Shown: positions 50,498-60,179, counted from the first letter of the stretch. The stretch is DNA of 64,000 nt from Pyrinomonadaceae bacterium (GCA_014380365.1 JACMJZ010000007.1:150453-214452); one strand, 5' to 3'. Notes: generated from the letters alone by a model not told the origin. Numbers and translations: made by a program.

Positions 50498-52486
50498 CTA
50501 AAACTTCATCTCGAGCGTGAAGCTGCGGATGCGGCCTGTATCTTGTTTCTCCTTGTCTTCGACGATTAGCGTCCAGGTTCCTTGCGGACTCTTGCCCGTA
50601 AGCGCCACGAGACCAGGCGCGTTAACGCTGTCGTAGGTTTTCTTGATGTTATCGAGAGCACCGCCTTCACGGTTGTGCAGCTTGATCGCGCTGACGCCGG
50701 TACTTGCGGGTGGCTTGATGCTCACAATCAGATCGCCGATGTAGGTATGCTCGATGTCTACCGAGACCCTGATAGACTTGAGCGGCTTCGTATCCGCGAC
50801 CGCTAGATCGAGTTTTGACGTAGTAAGGTCCTTAATCGGCACATCCTGGATCGCCTTTTGGATGGAGATCGGATCAGGCTGTGGCGGCAATGCCAACTCG
50901 ACCGCCCTCTTCGCATTGATTCGTCCATAGCCGTAGATCGGGCTACGGCCGTTGGCGTCGTAGTTTCCTCCCGCGGGATCTATCTTGTCGCAGGATTGTT
51001 TGATGATGTCCCGAACCTGGTCCCAACGCAGGCTGGGATTTCGGGCGATAATCAGCGCCGCCACGCCGGCCGCACCCGGACATGAGCTCGAAGTGCCACC
51101 GAATGAGTTGGTAAAGTTTCCGGCAGCATCGCCTTTAAGCGCATTGCCCGAATTGTAGCCAAGCGAACCGGTGCGGTCCGTGGTCCAAATACCCGGCGTC
51201 AAAGACGGGTTGCCGTGATTGCTGGGAAACGCGCACCACACTGCTCCGCCGAAATCGCTGTACTCGCTCTTCTTTCCCTTATCGTTGCACGCCGCCACCG
51301 CGGTGACCTTGCTGTAACTAGCGTAGCCGTCATTGTCCACGCTCTCATTGCCATTGCCGGCGGCAAACAAAATGATACAACCCTTGCCGTTGCGGCCTTG
51401 AGTAGTAGCAAAGTCGATCGCGAGCCGGGTACTGTCAGGAAGGGGAACTGATTGGTTGTGAACTGGATCTGTCGGATCCCACCAGTCGCCATCGGGCGGA
51501 CCCCAGCTGCACGAGATGACGTCGGCTCCGTTTTGCGCTGCCCAAACGAACGCATCGGCTTCAGCCTGCGAACCAAGCACTGAGGCGAGTCGGATTGGTA
51601 TGAGACGAGCCTTGGGCGCCACGCCTGATGCGCCGAAAGTCCCATTAGCGCAGGCGACACCTGCGCAGGCAGTTCCATGATTGTCTCCATTCCCTGGGCG
51701 CGGGTTATTACTCTTGCGCGTGACGTCGCGCGGCGCGATGACCTTTCCGGCAGACTGAAACTCCTGGTGATCCATGTCCACGCCATCATCGATGACCGCA
51801 ATTGTTGCCCCCTGGCCCTCGCTCAAGGCCCAAGCCGCCTCAACACTGGCATGGGCATCAACTGAGTTGCCGTTAATGGTTGTCCTCTTGAGGTGCCACT
51901 GTTGCGGAAACGCGGAGCGCTGGCGCGACTCGCGGATGAGCTCGGGATGGCAAAACTCAACTGACGGTTCCTGCAAAAGCTTTTCAGCAATATCAAAAAC
52001 CACCAAACCCGTATCTTCGGGCGCCCCCACAAAATAGGCATTGCGGGCATACTCCAGCTCGCTCTTAATAGTCAGCTTGTAACTCTTCAGGATCTTGCGA
52101 CAGGCAGTTGCGCTCTGATCGCTGTCAAACTTGACGAAGAAGTTTTCCGTATAGAGCACCGGCTCCGCAGACTGCTGCGTGACAAGCACGCGTCCGGCGA
52201 ATTCGATCTCTGGTTCCTTTTTCAGAATTGCTCTTGCTTTGTCGCGTAGGGACTTGCTGCCGCGGACCACTTTGGTTCGTAGAATTTCCACGCCTGCCTC
52301 GCGGAACCTGGTTGTCAGCTCAAACTCACCCAAAACAGCCCGGGCTTTGGTCGATAGTGCCGAAACTCCAACGGGCGTGGGATCTGCCAAAGCGCTCCGG
52401 CTGTTTGTGCGCACCACGACATGTTCATCGCTGGTAGTGAGCGAATGTCGCTTGCCGTTTTTACCGCCATATCGAAACGAATACAT
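50498..52486 (-). CDS. S8 (subtilisin-like) serine protease with P/homo-B domain, no N-terminal signal peptide evident
   Basis: IAVIDDGVDMDHQEF (D), GDNHGTACAGVA (H), GGTSSSCPGAAGVAAL (S); C-terminal SVDIEHTYIGDLIVSIKPP..QGTWTLIVEDKEKQDTGRIRSFTLEMKF. Confidence 0.93.
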   Translation of the reverse strand: MYSFRYGGKNGKRHSLTTSDEHVVVRTNSRSALADPTPVGVSALSTKARAVLGEFELTTRFREAGVEILRTKVVRGSKSLRDKARAILKKEPEIEFAGRVLVTQQSAEPVLYTENFFVKFDSDQSATACRKILKSYKLTIKSELEYARNAYFVGAPEDTGLVVFDIAEKLLQEPSVEFCHPELIRESRQRSAFPQQWHLKRTTINGNSVDAHASVEAAWALSEGQGATIAVIDDGVDMDHQEFQSAGKVIAPRDVTRKSNNPRPGNGDNHGTACAGVACANGTFGASGVAPKARLIPIRLASVLGSQAEADAFVWAAQNGADVISCSWGPPDGDWWDPTDPVHNQSVPLPDSTRLAIDFATTQGRNGKGCIILFAAGNGNESVDNDGYASYSKVTAVAACNDKGKKSEYSDFGGAVWCAFPSNHGNPSLTPGIWTTDRTGSLGYNSGNALKGDAAGNFTNSFGGTSSSCPGAAGVAALIIARNPSLRWDQVRDIIKQSCDKIDPAGGNYDANGRSPIYGYGRINAKRAVELALPPQPDPISIQKAIQDVPIKDLTTSKLDLAVADTKPLKSIRVSVDIEHTYIGDLIVSIKPPASTGVSAIKLHNREGGALDNIKKTYDSVNAPGLVALTGKSPQGTWTLIVEDKEKQDTGRIRSFTLEMKF

Positions 52487-52952
52487 GTGATGACCTCCAA
52501 TGTGTGATTGTTAGGGACGCTCGTGAATGGATAGTGGAAGCATGACGTGAGACTGGGGAACAGAATGCTGATTATTCCAAAATACCAGGGGCCACATGGC
52601 CGGAATCATTTGCTGGTGGCGATCATCGATCATCGGACCTCGAGCGCTGCCGTGAGTGCGCGACGATTGTGAAAGCTCAATAGCCGATGTCCCGCACTCT
52701 ATGACAGTGTTTGCGCGCGTGTCAAACTTTTCCAGGTCTCCTAATAGGTATGAAAGAAAACGGAATTCATTTCAGTCAAGAGCAGCATCTCTTTGGATTT
52801 AGTGATATCGTCTTAGGCACATCGAGAGCCAGAGTAAGACGTCGGTGGTCACATTCCCCATACCGGGATTGTCCCGCTAACGGTATCGGCTTTCGGTTCG
52901 CTGGATTATCCGGTGGCTACACTTCCGGTTCTGATTTGTTTTAGGGCAAAGC

Positions 52953-53447
52953 ATGGACATTCTTGCCAAATTTCCGCCGCAGATAGCGGTAAGCTCCAGG
53001 CCAGGCGCACAGACTTACACGCTCATGCCTGGTTACTATGCGTTGCACGGGCAGCGGTCTGGGACGGACGTGCCCGCTCCCGCCTACGTCATCAACGAAG
53101 GCAAAGTCGGGGTATTTAAGGGTTCGCCGGATCCAGCAATAGTGACAAACGCGCCGGACAAAGTGAGTCCCGTCTACTTACTGAGCCCTGGTGGCTCGCC
53201 GGCCGTTCCCACCGGACTGGTATTCATCCGGTTTACGGATGGAGTGGAAGTCGGCGAACGGCTGGGAGAGATCAAGAAAGCTGGCTATAAGGTGGCTGAG
53301 ACTTTGGCCTACGCTCCCAACGCCGCATGGCTGCGGGCGCAGTCAGGCAACATCGCGGATGCACTGGCGGGATTAAAGGCACTCGAGAAAATACCTTCTG
53401 TGGAAAGCGTCGAGCCGCAAATGCTGATGGAAAGCGCTCGCCGTTAG
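52953..53447 (+). CDS. Small protein resembling the propeptide region of the adjacent S8 protease
   Basis: LVFIRFTDGVEVGERLGEIKKAGYKVAETLAYAPNAAWL..LEKIPSVESVEPQMLMESARR aligns to NFFVKFDSDQSATACRKILKSYKLTIKSELEYARNAYFV..EKLLQEPSVEFCHPELIRESRQR of 50498-52486. Confidence 0.75.
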   Translation: MDILAKFPPQIAVSSRPGAQTYTLMPGYYALHGQRSGTDVPAPAYVINEGKVGVFKGSPDPAIVTNAPDKVSPVYLLSPGGSPAVPTGLVFIRFTDGVEVGERLGEIKKAGYKVAETLAYAPNAAWLRAQSGNIADALAGLKALEKIPSVESVEPQMLMESARR

Positions 53448-53462
53448 TTCAAAGCCAGAAGA

Positions 53463-53506
53463 CCGACCCCGGGTTCCCCGACCGGGCGACCCGGTTGGGG
53501 TGGGAC
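53463..53506. repeat. 44-nt dispersed repeat, copy 2
   Basis: 39/44 match to reverse complement of 38982-39025. Confidence 0.85.
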
Positions 53507-53596
53507 GTTCAGAGAGGGCTCGTTTTAGAAGTATTAGCAGACGACTCGCTCGGCCGATCAATATCAGCAATCGTAAAGAACATGAAGGAGTAAGTT

Positions 53597-54064
53597 ATGA
53601 CAACCAAAGTGAATCCAATTCCCGAAGGTTACCACTCGGTGACGCCGTACCTGATCATCAAGGGAGCGTCCGACGCAATCGAGTTTTATAAGAAAGCGTT
53701 TGGCGCGACGGAGCTTTTCCGCATGGCTCAACCGGATGGCCGGGTCGGGCACGCGGAGATAAGGATTGGTGACTCGACCATTATGTTGGCCGACGAGTTC
53801 CCGGAGATGGGGCACAAGGGCCCTAAAACTCTCGGTGGTTCACCCGTAAGTCTGCTGGTTTACGTGGAAGACGTCGATGCGATTTTTGCGCAGGCCATCG
53901 CTGCCGGCGCGGCGGAAGAAAGGCCGGTGGAAGACAAGTTTTACGGCGACCGCGGTGGAAGTCTTGTCGATCCCTTCGGTCACAACTGGCACATTGCGAC
54001 CCACACGGAAGATTTGTCGCCCGAAGAGATGCAAAAACGAGCAACAGCCGCAGCGGCAGGGTAA
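53597..54064 (+). CDS. VOC-family (glyoxalase/PhnB-like) protein
   Basis: HSVTPYLIIKGASDAIEFYKKAFGATELFRM, GHAEIRIGDSTIMLADEFPEMG, YGDRGGSLVDPFGHNWHIATHTEDLSPEEM. Confidence 0.93.
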   Translation: MTTKVNPIPEGYHSVTPYLIIKGASDAIEFYKKAFGATELFRMAQPDGRVGHAEIRIGDSTIMLADEFPEMGHKGPKTLGGSPVSLLVYVEDVDAIFAQAIAAGAAEERPVEDKFYGDRGGSLVDPFGHNWHIATHTEDLSPEEMQKRATAAAAG

Positions 54065-54071
54065 ACAGGAA

Positions 54072-54365
54072 CTACGCTAGTCTGGGCGATTCCTGCCCGG
54101 GTGCCGCGGGTGGATCGATCATCGGCATGGGCGTCTCTGGTTCTCGCACCGGCGCCGGGGGTTGCGGCTCGGCGTCTGGAGGTATTGGCAAAGGATCCGG
54201 CGCATCCGGTGGCGGAGGTTGCGGGTCATTCGCAGGTGAATCTGGCGGGGTAATTTCCGGATCGTAAGGATGGGTCGGCGTCTCATCCGGTCGTTCGCCT
54301 GGCCTCCACGTTTCATTGCTTTGATTACTACTCAAGTGCTTCTCCCCCAGTTTGATGTCCGACAA
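54072..54365 (-). CDS. Proline-rich small hypothetical protein
   Basis: Low-complexity PxxPPxPxxPPPDAPDPLPIPPDA; ORF only. Confidence 0.45.
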   Translation of the reverse strand: MSDIKLGEKHLSSNQSNETWRPGERPDETPTHPYDPEITPPDSPANDPQPPPPDAPDPLPIPPDAEPQPPAPVREPETPMPMIDPPAAPGQESPRLA

Positions 54366-54411
54366 CCTCTAGCTTGTCTCTGCGCTACGACAAACTGAAG
54401 TTTGTCGGACA
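54358..54411. repeat. Inverted pair of the GTCCGACAAACT family
   Basis: 54358-54379 degenerate copy, 54388-54411 CGACAAACTGAAGTTTGTCGGACA. Confidence 0.9.
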
Positions 54412-54426
54412 CCTCCTTCATCGAGC

Positions 54427-54816
54427 CTATTCCACGCTAACGCCGCGATGCATGGCGATGCCGCGCGCTTTCATGATGACGTCGTCGTCGATTAGTTCCC
54501 GGCCTGTTTGCCACGCAGTAACTTCCTCCGTAGGCCTCCCGAGAGCCAGGGCCAATCGTTCATCACTAGCTTCGAAAGCACGATCACGCAGGTTTACAAG
54601 AATCTGAGAAGCTCTGTCCTGCCCCGTACCACGGTCATCAACGACATTTTGACCAAGCTCCTTTCGTCTCGCTCTTACCTCGCGTTCTGCTTGCCTACCA
54701 CGACCGAGCAAGTAGTAGAGCGCGGCACCTACTCCAACGCCGCCGATCAGAAGACCGCACCAGCGACTACCAAGAGTTCTTCCAAGTCCGTTAAAAATAT
54801 TTCCGTTAGTCTGCAT
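54427..54816 (-). CDS. Hypothetical protein with one TM segment
   Basis: CGLLIGGVGVGAALYYLLGRGR segment followed by charged region. Confidence 0.6.
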   Translation of the reverse strand: MQTNGNIFNGLGRTLGSRWCGLLIGGVGVGAALYYLLGRGRQAEREVRARRKELGQNVVDDRGTGQDRASQILVNLRDRAFEASDERLALALGRPTEEVTAWQTGRELIDDDVIMKARGIAMHRGVSVE

Positions 54817-55092
54817 TGTTAACCCTTCCTTTTTCTTTTCTTGTCAGAAAAACGTACAGCGCGAGGCATCAACGCAAAGAAAAGTACTCGACTAATACAA
54901 TTTCACTGACCTAACGTTCGGTGCAATCCAACACTGCAAGTTGACGGCCACACTCGAAGCCGCCGAAGGGCAATAGTCTCTAGTTGATCGAGCGGTCATG
55001 TCTTCCCTTCACATGCAAGCTCCTGGCAGCCCGCTGACAAGGAAGAATTCGTCCCGCAGGCACAGCGCGAGATGGCCGCTGCAACTCAAGGA

Positions 55093-55165
55093 AACGATCC
55101 ACTAAACGACACGAAGTAACACCAAAAAGAACTTCGTGTTGGTTCGTGTAGTTTCGCGGATCGTT
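55093..55165. repeat. Inverted repeat (AACGATCC..CGGATCGTT)
   Basis: Arms 55093-55122 and 55136-55165 complementary at 25/30. Confidence 0.75.
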
Positions 55166-55425
55166 CGTACTTTAGAGCTGTCTGCTTTATTTAATTTCTT
55201 CAGTGGAAGACTTGCAGGCAATCAGCGGCTTGGGTGGGGCTGAAGAGACGCTGCCGGCAAGGACTAGCTTTGCAAAAATCAGGCTGGTTAGTGGCCCGTC
55301 CCAATGGGTGGCTGTGGTTACTTGGGGTGAGCCCTGTGGTAGGCAACATTATCTCAACCCTCCAAGCGTTTAAGATCGGCCCGATCAAAAAGAGGCCCGG
55401 ACCTCAACCATTAGGAGCTGATTCA

Positions 55426-57456
55426 ATGACGACCACCATCAATTTCACGCTGCGAGCCATCTGCCTCCTGCTGATTGCCCTCGCAGTTGTTTCCACTCCC
55501 ACTTTCGCCCAGAACCCGGCCGACAAGACACTTGCACCCTACTTCGTGGTGAAGGGCGACCCGAGCGTCGATCATTTGCCGCTAAAAGATACCCGCGTTG
55601 ACATCGCTGTTTCAGGGGTCATTGCGGACGTGAAGGTAGTGCAAACCTATCGCAATGAGGGCTCGCGGCCGATCAATGCGGCTTATGTCTTTCCGGCATC
55701 TACGCGTGCCGCTGTTTACTCCATGCGGATGCGAATCGGCGATCGGGTGATCGTGGCGAAGATAAAAGAACGCGAAGCAGCGAAGCAGGAGTTTGATGCG
55801 GCGAAGAAGGAAGGCAAGAGCGCGTCTCTGCTCGAACAGGACAGGCCAAACGTATTCTCGATGAGCCTGGCCAACATCATGCCGCAGGATCAAATCGAGA
55901 TTGAGCTGCGTTACACAGAACTGCTGGTGCCGACAGAGGGAGTTTACGAGGTGATCTATCCGACCGTGGTTGGCCCGCGCTACTCTTCGCAGACGGAATC
56001 GTCCGCGCCAAAGCAAGATGGGTTCGTTAAGAGTCCGTATTTGCGCCAGGGGAAACAGCCGACCAGCACGCTCCACATTTCCGCCAGAATCTCCGCCGGT
56101 GTGCCCATTCAGGACTTTAACTGCGCGTCGCACAAGGTTTCTCCGATATGGCCGAGTGCAACGGTTGTTCAACTGACTTTGGACGAAGCGGATGCCTTGC
56201 AGGGAAATCGCGACTTTGTGTTGCGCTACCGTTTGGCCGGAAATCAAATCACATCCGGTCTGCTTCTCTTCCAGGGCGAAGATGAAAACTTCTTTCTCTA
56301 CATGGCCCAGCCACCGCTACGAGTAGCGAGCGAGGACATCCCCGCCCGCGAGTACATTTTTGTCGTAGACGTTTCGGGTTCCATGAATGGCTTTCCGCTG
56401 AACACTTCCAAGCAGTTGCTGCGCGACTTGATCGGTCAACTGCGTCCAACGGATCTTTTCAACGTCGTCTTGTTTGCAGGCGACTCCAGCGTGCTTTCTC
56501 CCAAATCGCTGCAGGCAAATCAGGAAAACATCGCGCTCGCCATTCGTCTGCTTGAAGAACAGCGTGGCAGCGGAGGCACCGAACTTCTTCCCGCGGTGCA
56601 ACAAGCCATGAGCTTGCCGCGCGAAACCAGCATCTCGCGGAGTATCGTGCTGGTGACCGATGGTTACATTTCTGGCGAGCAGGGTGTCTTCGATTACATT
56701 CGCGCAAATCTTAATCAGTGCAACGTGTTCTCGTTTGGCATCGGCTCCTCAGTCAATCGTTATCTGATTGAAGGTGTGGCGAAGGCCGGAATGGGTGAGC
56801 CTTTCATCGTGACCAATGAGTCTGAGGCTCCGGCGATTGCCGCGAAGTTTCGGGAATACATTCAGACCCCCGTCCTGACCAGCATTCAGGTCCGAGCCAA
56901 CGGCTTCGAGACCTACGATGTGCACCCGGGCCACCTGCCAGATTTGTTGGCGCAACGTCCTGTGATCCTGTTCGGCAAATGGCGCGGGCCAGTCACCGGA
57001 ACATTTGAACTGACGGGAAAAACAGGGAGCGGCGACTACCTGACCAGACTGGATGTCGGCGGCGTCCAGCCGGACGAGGGGAATCGCGCGCTGCGTTACC
57101 TCTGGGCCCGTTCGCGAATTGCTGAACTGTCAGACTACGGGTCAAGAAGTGTGTCCGGTGAGAGAGTCAAGGAAATTACTTCACTGGGTCTTAAGTACAG
57201 CTTGTTGACCCAGTACACATCCTTCATCGCGGTGCTGGAAGAGATTCGAAATCCACTGGGTTCGGCGAAGGATGTGAAGCAACCGTTGCCGCTGCCGCTT
57301 GGAGTAAGCGATCTGGCAGTGGGTCAGGGCACTGAAGCCGGTAGTGAACCCGAACTCGCGTGGTTGATAGCCGTGTCTCTGCTGCTCGGGCTGTTCATGA
57401 TATTTCGCTCGCGTCGGCGCTCTCATTCACACCCGGTTGAAACTGGGTGGGAATGA
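55426..57456 (+). CDS. VIT - von Willebrand factor A domain protein with exosortase-type C-terminus
   Basis: Signal peptide; VIT region (VVQTYRNEGSRPINAAYVFPASTRAAVYSMRMRIGDRVI); vWA MIDAS FVVDVSGSMNG; C-terminal SEPE - TM - RSRRRS. Confidence 0.92.
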   Translation: MTTTINFTLRAICLLLIALAVVSTPTFAQNPADKTLAPYFVVKGDPSVDHLPLKDTRVDIAVSGVIADVKVVQTYRNEGSRPINAAYVFPASTRAAVYSMRMRIGDRVIVAKIKEREAAKQEFDAAKKEGKSASLLEQDRPNVFSMSLANIMPQDQIEIELRYTELLVPTEGVYEVIYPTVVGPRYSSQTESSAPKQDGFVKSPYLRQGKQPTSTLHISARISAGVPIQDFNCASHKVSPIWPSATVVQLTLDEADALQGNRDFVLRYRLAGNQITSGLLLFQGEDENFFLYMAQPPLRVASEDIPAREYIFVVDVSGSMNGFPLNTSKQLLRDLIGQLRPTDLFNVVLFAGDSSVLSPKSLQANQENIALAIRLLEEQRGSGGTELLPAVQQAMSLPRETSISRSIVLVTDGYISGEQGVFDYIRANLNQCNVFSFGIGSSVNRYLIEGVAKAGMGEPFIVTNESEAPAIAAKFREYIQTPVLTSIQVRANGFETYDVHPGHLPDLLAQRPVILFGKWRGPVTGTFELTGKTGSGDYLTRLDVGGVQPDEGNRALRYLWARSRIAELSDYGSRSVSGERVKEITSLGLKYSLLTQYTSFIAVLEEIRNPLGSAKDVKQPLPLPLGVSDLAVGQGTEAGSEPELAWLIAVSLLLGLFMIFRSRRRSHSHPVETGWE

Positions 57457-57468
57457 GAGAGAACGCTT

Positions 57469-58386
57469 ATGAACTGGCGACTAATCTACAAACAAGGCGC
57501 ACAACTCCTTCTCGTGCTGCTGAGCGCGCTGGCACTCAAGCAGTACTACGCAACCGCCAGCGTCGACCAACTGCGTTGGATACTCGCCCCGACAACTTTC
57601 GTCGTCGAGTTACTCACCGGTTCCCAGTTCGAGTTCGAATCGCACGCTGGCTACATGTCGAGCGACCGCAGGTTTGTGATTGCCGCCTCGTGTGCCGGGG
57701 TCAATTTCCTGATTACCGCATTCCTCATGCTTTCGTTAAGAAAACTCTGGAGTGAACGAAAGACCTCCTGGAGATTCATCCCGGCAGCAGGTCTCGTTGC
57801 TTACCTCGCAACTATCGTCGCCAATACCTTTCGGATTTCCACGGCGTTATATCTACAGCGCACACCTTTGGAGATAGGCTGGTTGAACGAAAATCAACTC
57901 CACCGGCTCGAAGGGATCTTCATCTACTTTGGATTTCTACTGTTGCTGTTTCTGGTGAGCGAAAGAAAAGGTCGGAGCAAGAGAAGCGAGCCCGGGACCG
58001 CCCCCAGCTCCATACCTGATCAGGCGAGGACGTTTAGTTCGAACCAGGCAGATGCGCGCGTCAGGCCGGCGACGAGTGAATCCCAAGTGCACCGCGACGG
58101 GCTGCTGCGCCAATCCTTCTTCCCGCTGCTGGTCTATTACGCGACGACCTTAGGAATTCCCCTTGCCACGTCCGCCTATCGCACCGGACCCGTTGCATCC
58201 GACTTTCTGGAGCACTCCGCTTTCGTATTGCTGGCTCCCCTAATCCTGCTTCTCCTGTTCGCCACCTTCCGGCTTGCCGTCCGCGTGGCGTCGCGGGGGC
58301 TCCCAACAGCAGACACTCATGCCGGCGGTCGCAATGAGTCTGCAGATCACACAGATTCCGCAGATGTCTTAATCCCATCTGTGTAA
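57469..58386 (+). CDS. Exosortase (XrtK-like)
   Basis: Multi-TM with catalytic-type Cys (FVIAASCAGVNFLITAF), Arg (IVANTFRISTALYL) and His (NENQLHRLEGIFIYF). Confidence 0.85.
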   Translation: MNWRLIYKQGAQLLLVLLSALALKQYYATASVDQLRWILAPTTFVVELLTGSQFEFESHAGYMSSDRRFVIAASCAGVNFLITAFLMLSLRKLWSERKTSWRFIPAAGLVAYLATIVANTFRISTALYLQRTPLEIGWLNENQLHRLEGIFIYFGFLLLLFLVSERKGRSKRSEPGTAPSSIPDQARTFSSNQADARVRPATSESQVHRDGLLRQSFFPLLVYYATTLGIPLATSAYRTGPVASDFLEHSAFVLLAPLILLLLFATFRLAVRVASRGLPTADTHAGGRNESADHTDSADVLIPSV

Positions 58387-58402
58387 TCTGCGTAATCTGC
58401 GG
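58338..58402. repeat. Dispersed repeat (ATCTGTGTAATCTGCG family) overlapping the end of the exosortase gene
   Basis: Inverted related units TGCAGATCACACAGATTCCGCAGAT / ATCTGTGTAATCTGCGTAATCTGCGGA; core also at 5614-5627. Confidence 0.7.
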
Positions 58403-58423
58403 ATAGTTCGACGGTGTTTAGCA

Positions 58424-58795
58424 CTAAGCGCACGAGGCAAACGACGCTGCCTGTGCTCCCCGGCTATGCGAGGCCGCGGGGAAGAATTCAACCCCATTCG
58501 CAATTTGGAAAACAGAATCCAGGCGGGTGAGTCTCAGGAGCATGCTGATCCGTTTGGTGACGTTCATGAGTTCGAAGCGAATTCCTTTTGCCTGGGTCCA
58601 CTCACGCAACTCCAACATCGCTCCCAAACCGCCGGCATCGACCGTCGTGACTGACGCCAAATCGAGTCTGACGGCGTTGACCGCGGACAGAGAACGCACG
58701 GCATTGCGCAGAGTCGCCGTGTCACCGTTAACAATTTGCCCATCGAGGCGGAGGACAGCGACCGGTCCCAGATTCTTTGCTTGTACTTTCAACAT
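58424..58795 (-). CDS. STAS-domain anti-sigma factor antagonist-like protein
   Basis: GPVAVLRLDGQIVNGDTATLRNAVRSL, LDLASVTTVDAGGLGAMLELREW. Confidence 0.85.
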   Translation of the reverse strand: MLKVQAKNLGPVAVLRLDGQIVNGDTATLRNAVRSLSAVNAVRLDLASVTTVDAGGLGAMLELREWTQAKGIRFELMNVTKRISMLLRLTRLDSVFQIANGVEFFPAASHSRGAQAASFASCA

Positions 58796-59085
58796 GTCTT
58801 TCTCCCACTTTCTCCATTAGCTCAGTTAAACGCGAGAACAGGTGTTCGGTTTCATTTTCTGCGCCTCGTCTATCTCTCGTTCATATATAAAGACGCCAGC
58901 GAGCGGATTCTGTTAACGCTAACGTTAAGAATTCTCATTACCCCAAACCTGAAGTTTCGCGACTTGAAAAGGTACAGCAGATTGACACGCATTTTGAGCA
59001 ACGACGTGTGTAATTCTCGAATCTCATAAACGGTTATTCAATACAACTATCAACCCGTTTCTGAGTCCTGAGAGGAGCTTTTAAG

Positions 59086-59682
59086 ATGAAATTTGTTCGA
59101 CAGTCTTCCCGCAATATCACCGCAATACTCGCGATTGTTTTCGCACTTTCCGCGTTATCTTTTGCGAAGGGAAAAGAGAGCAGTTTCCCTGACATCAAAG
59201 TCAAAAACTTCGGCCAAATGGATGAGCGCTTTTATCGCGGTGCCAGGCCGAAAGATGCAGACTACAAAGCCCTCGCCGCGCTCGGGATCAAGACCGTGAT
59301 TGATCTAACAGACAATTCCAAAAAGCGTGAGCAACCTGCGGTCGAGGCGGCCGGATTGCGTTACGTCAACATCCCCATGGTGGATAAGAGCTATCCCAGC
59401 ATGGAGCAGGTCAATGAGTTTCTGAAGGTGGTTGACGATCCTTTGACCGGGAAGTTTTTCCTGCACTGCGCGGGAGGCCGGCATCGCACGGGAGTCATGG
59501 GCGCCGTGTATCGCTTCAATCACGATCGATGGAATCTCGAGCAAGCCTTTGCCGAGATGAACCAATACGACTTCGGTTCCGGCATGGGTCACGGCAAGCA
59601 GAAGAGTTTCGTTCGGGACTACTGGCAGCAATTCCAGGCGAACCAAGCCAACGCAAGTGTGCCTGCCGCTGCCGCTCACTAA
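59086..59682 (+). CDS. Exported dual-specificity/tyrosine phosphatase-like protein
   Basis: Signal peptide; HCX5R motif FFLHCAGGRHRTGVMGAVYR; YRGARPKDADYKALAALGIKTVIDL. Confidence 0.9.
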   Translation: MKFVRQSSRNITAILAIVFALSALSFAKGKESSFPDIKVKNFGQMDERFYRGARPKDADYKALAALGIKTVIDLTDNSKKREQPAVEAAGLRYVNIPMVDKSYPSMEQVNEFLKVVDDPLTGKFFLHCAGGRHRTGVMGAVYRFNHDRWNLEQAFAEMNQYDFGSGMGHGKQKSFVRDYWQQFQANQANASVPAAAAH

Positions 59683-59730
59683 ATCAACAGTGTTTGGAAC
59701 CAGCGCGTTTGAAACCAATCGTGCTTCCAG

Positions 59731-59759
59731 AAAGGGCCGCTCAACTTGAGCGGCCTTTT
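59731..59759 (+). terminator. Rho-independent terminator-like hairpin
   Basis: AAAGGGCCGCTCAACTTGAGCGGCCTTTT. Confidence 0.75.
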
Positions 59760-60130
59760 CATTTGCTTGACCGGCCCCGCGCCGTTCGCCGAGATAAACG
59801 GATGATGAGTTGGCATTTCGCCTAGAGGACGCTCGGCATCATGCTGTACATGTCTCTTGAACCTCTCACAGAAAGGATTGAAACCACCTCGCTGTCATGT
59901 AACGCGCAAACCGGACGAGAAAAGGATCACCCCGCAGCAAATTTGTCCTGGTACTGGTGTAGGGCCGAAGGATACGAAGCGAATAGTGATATGGAATTCT
60001 CAAGGGGAGAACATTCCGCACCAACACCGAAATGGAAATCAGTTTTAGTCCCAGGACTCAGGCGAAGAAGTGGGACATCATGGTGGAGTGGAACGACGGC
60101 TCCAAGAGCGGGTAGCAGGGCGGGCCCAGC

Positions 60131-60163
60131 TGGGAGCGTAGGCATCCTGCCTGCAATGAGCGC
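60131..60163. repeat. Dispersed repeat TGGGAGCG(C/T)AGGCATCCTGCC..., copy 2
   Basis: 32/33 identical to 29528-29560. Confidence 0.85.
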
Positions 60164-60179
60164 GCAGCGCGAAACCTCC

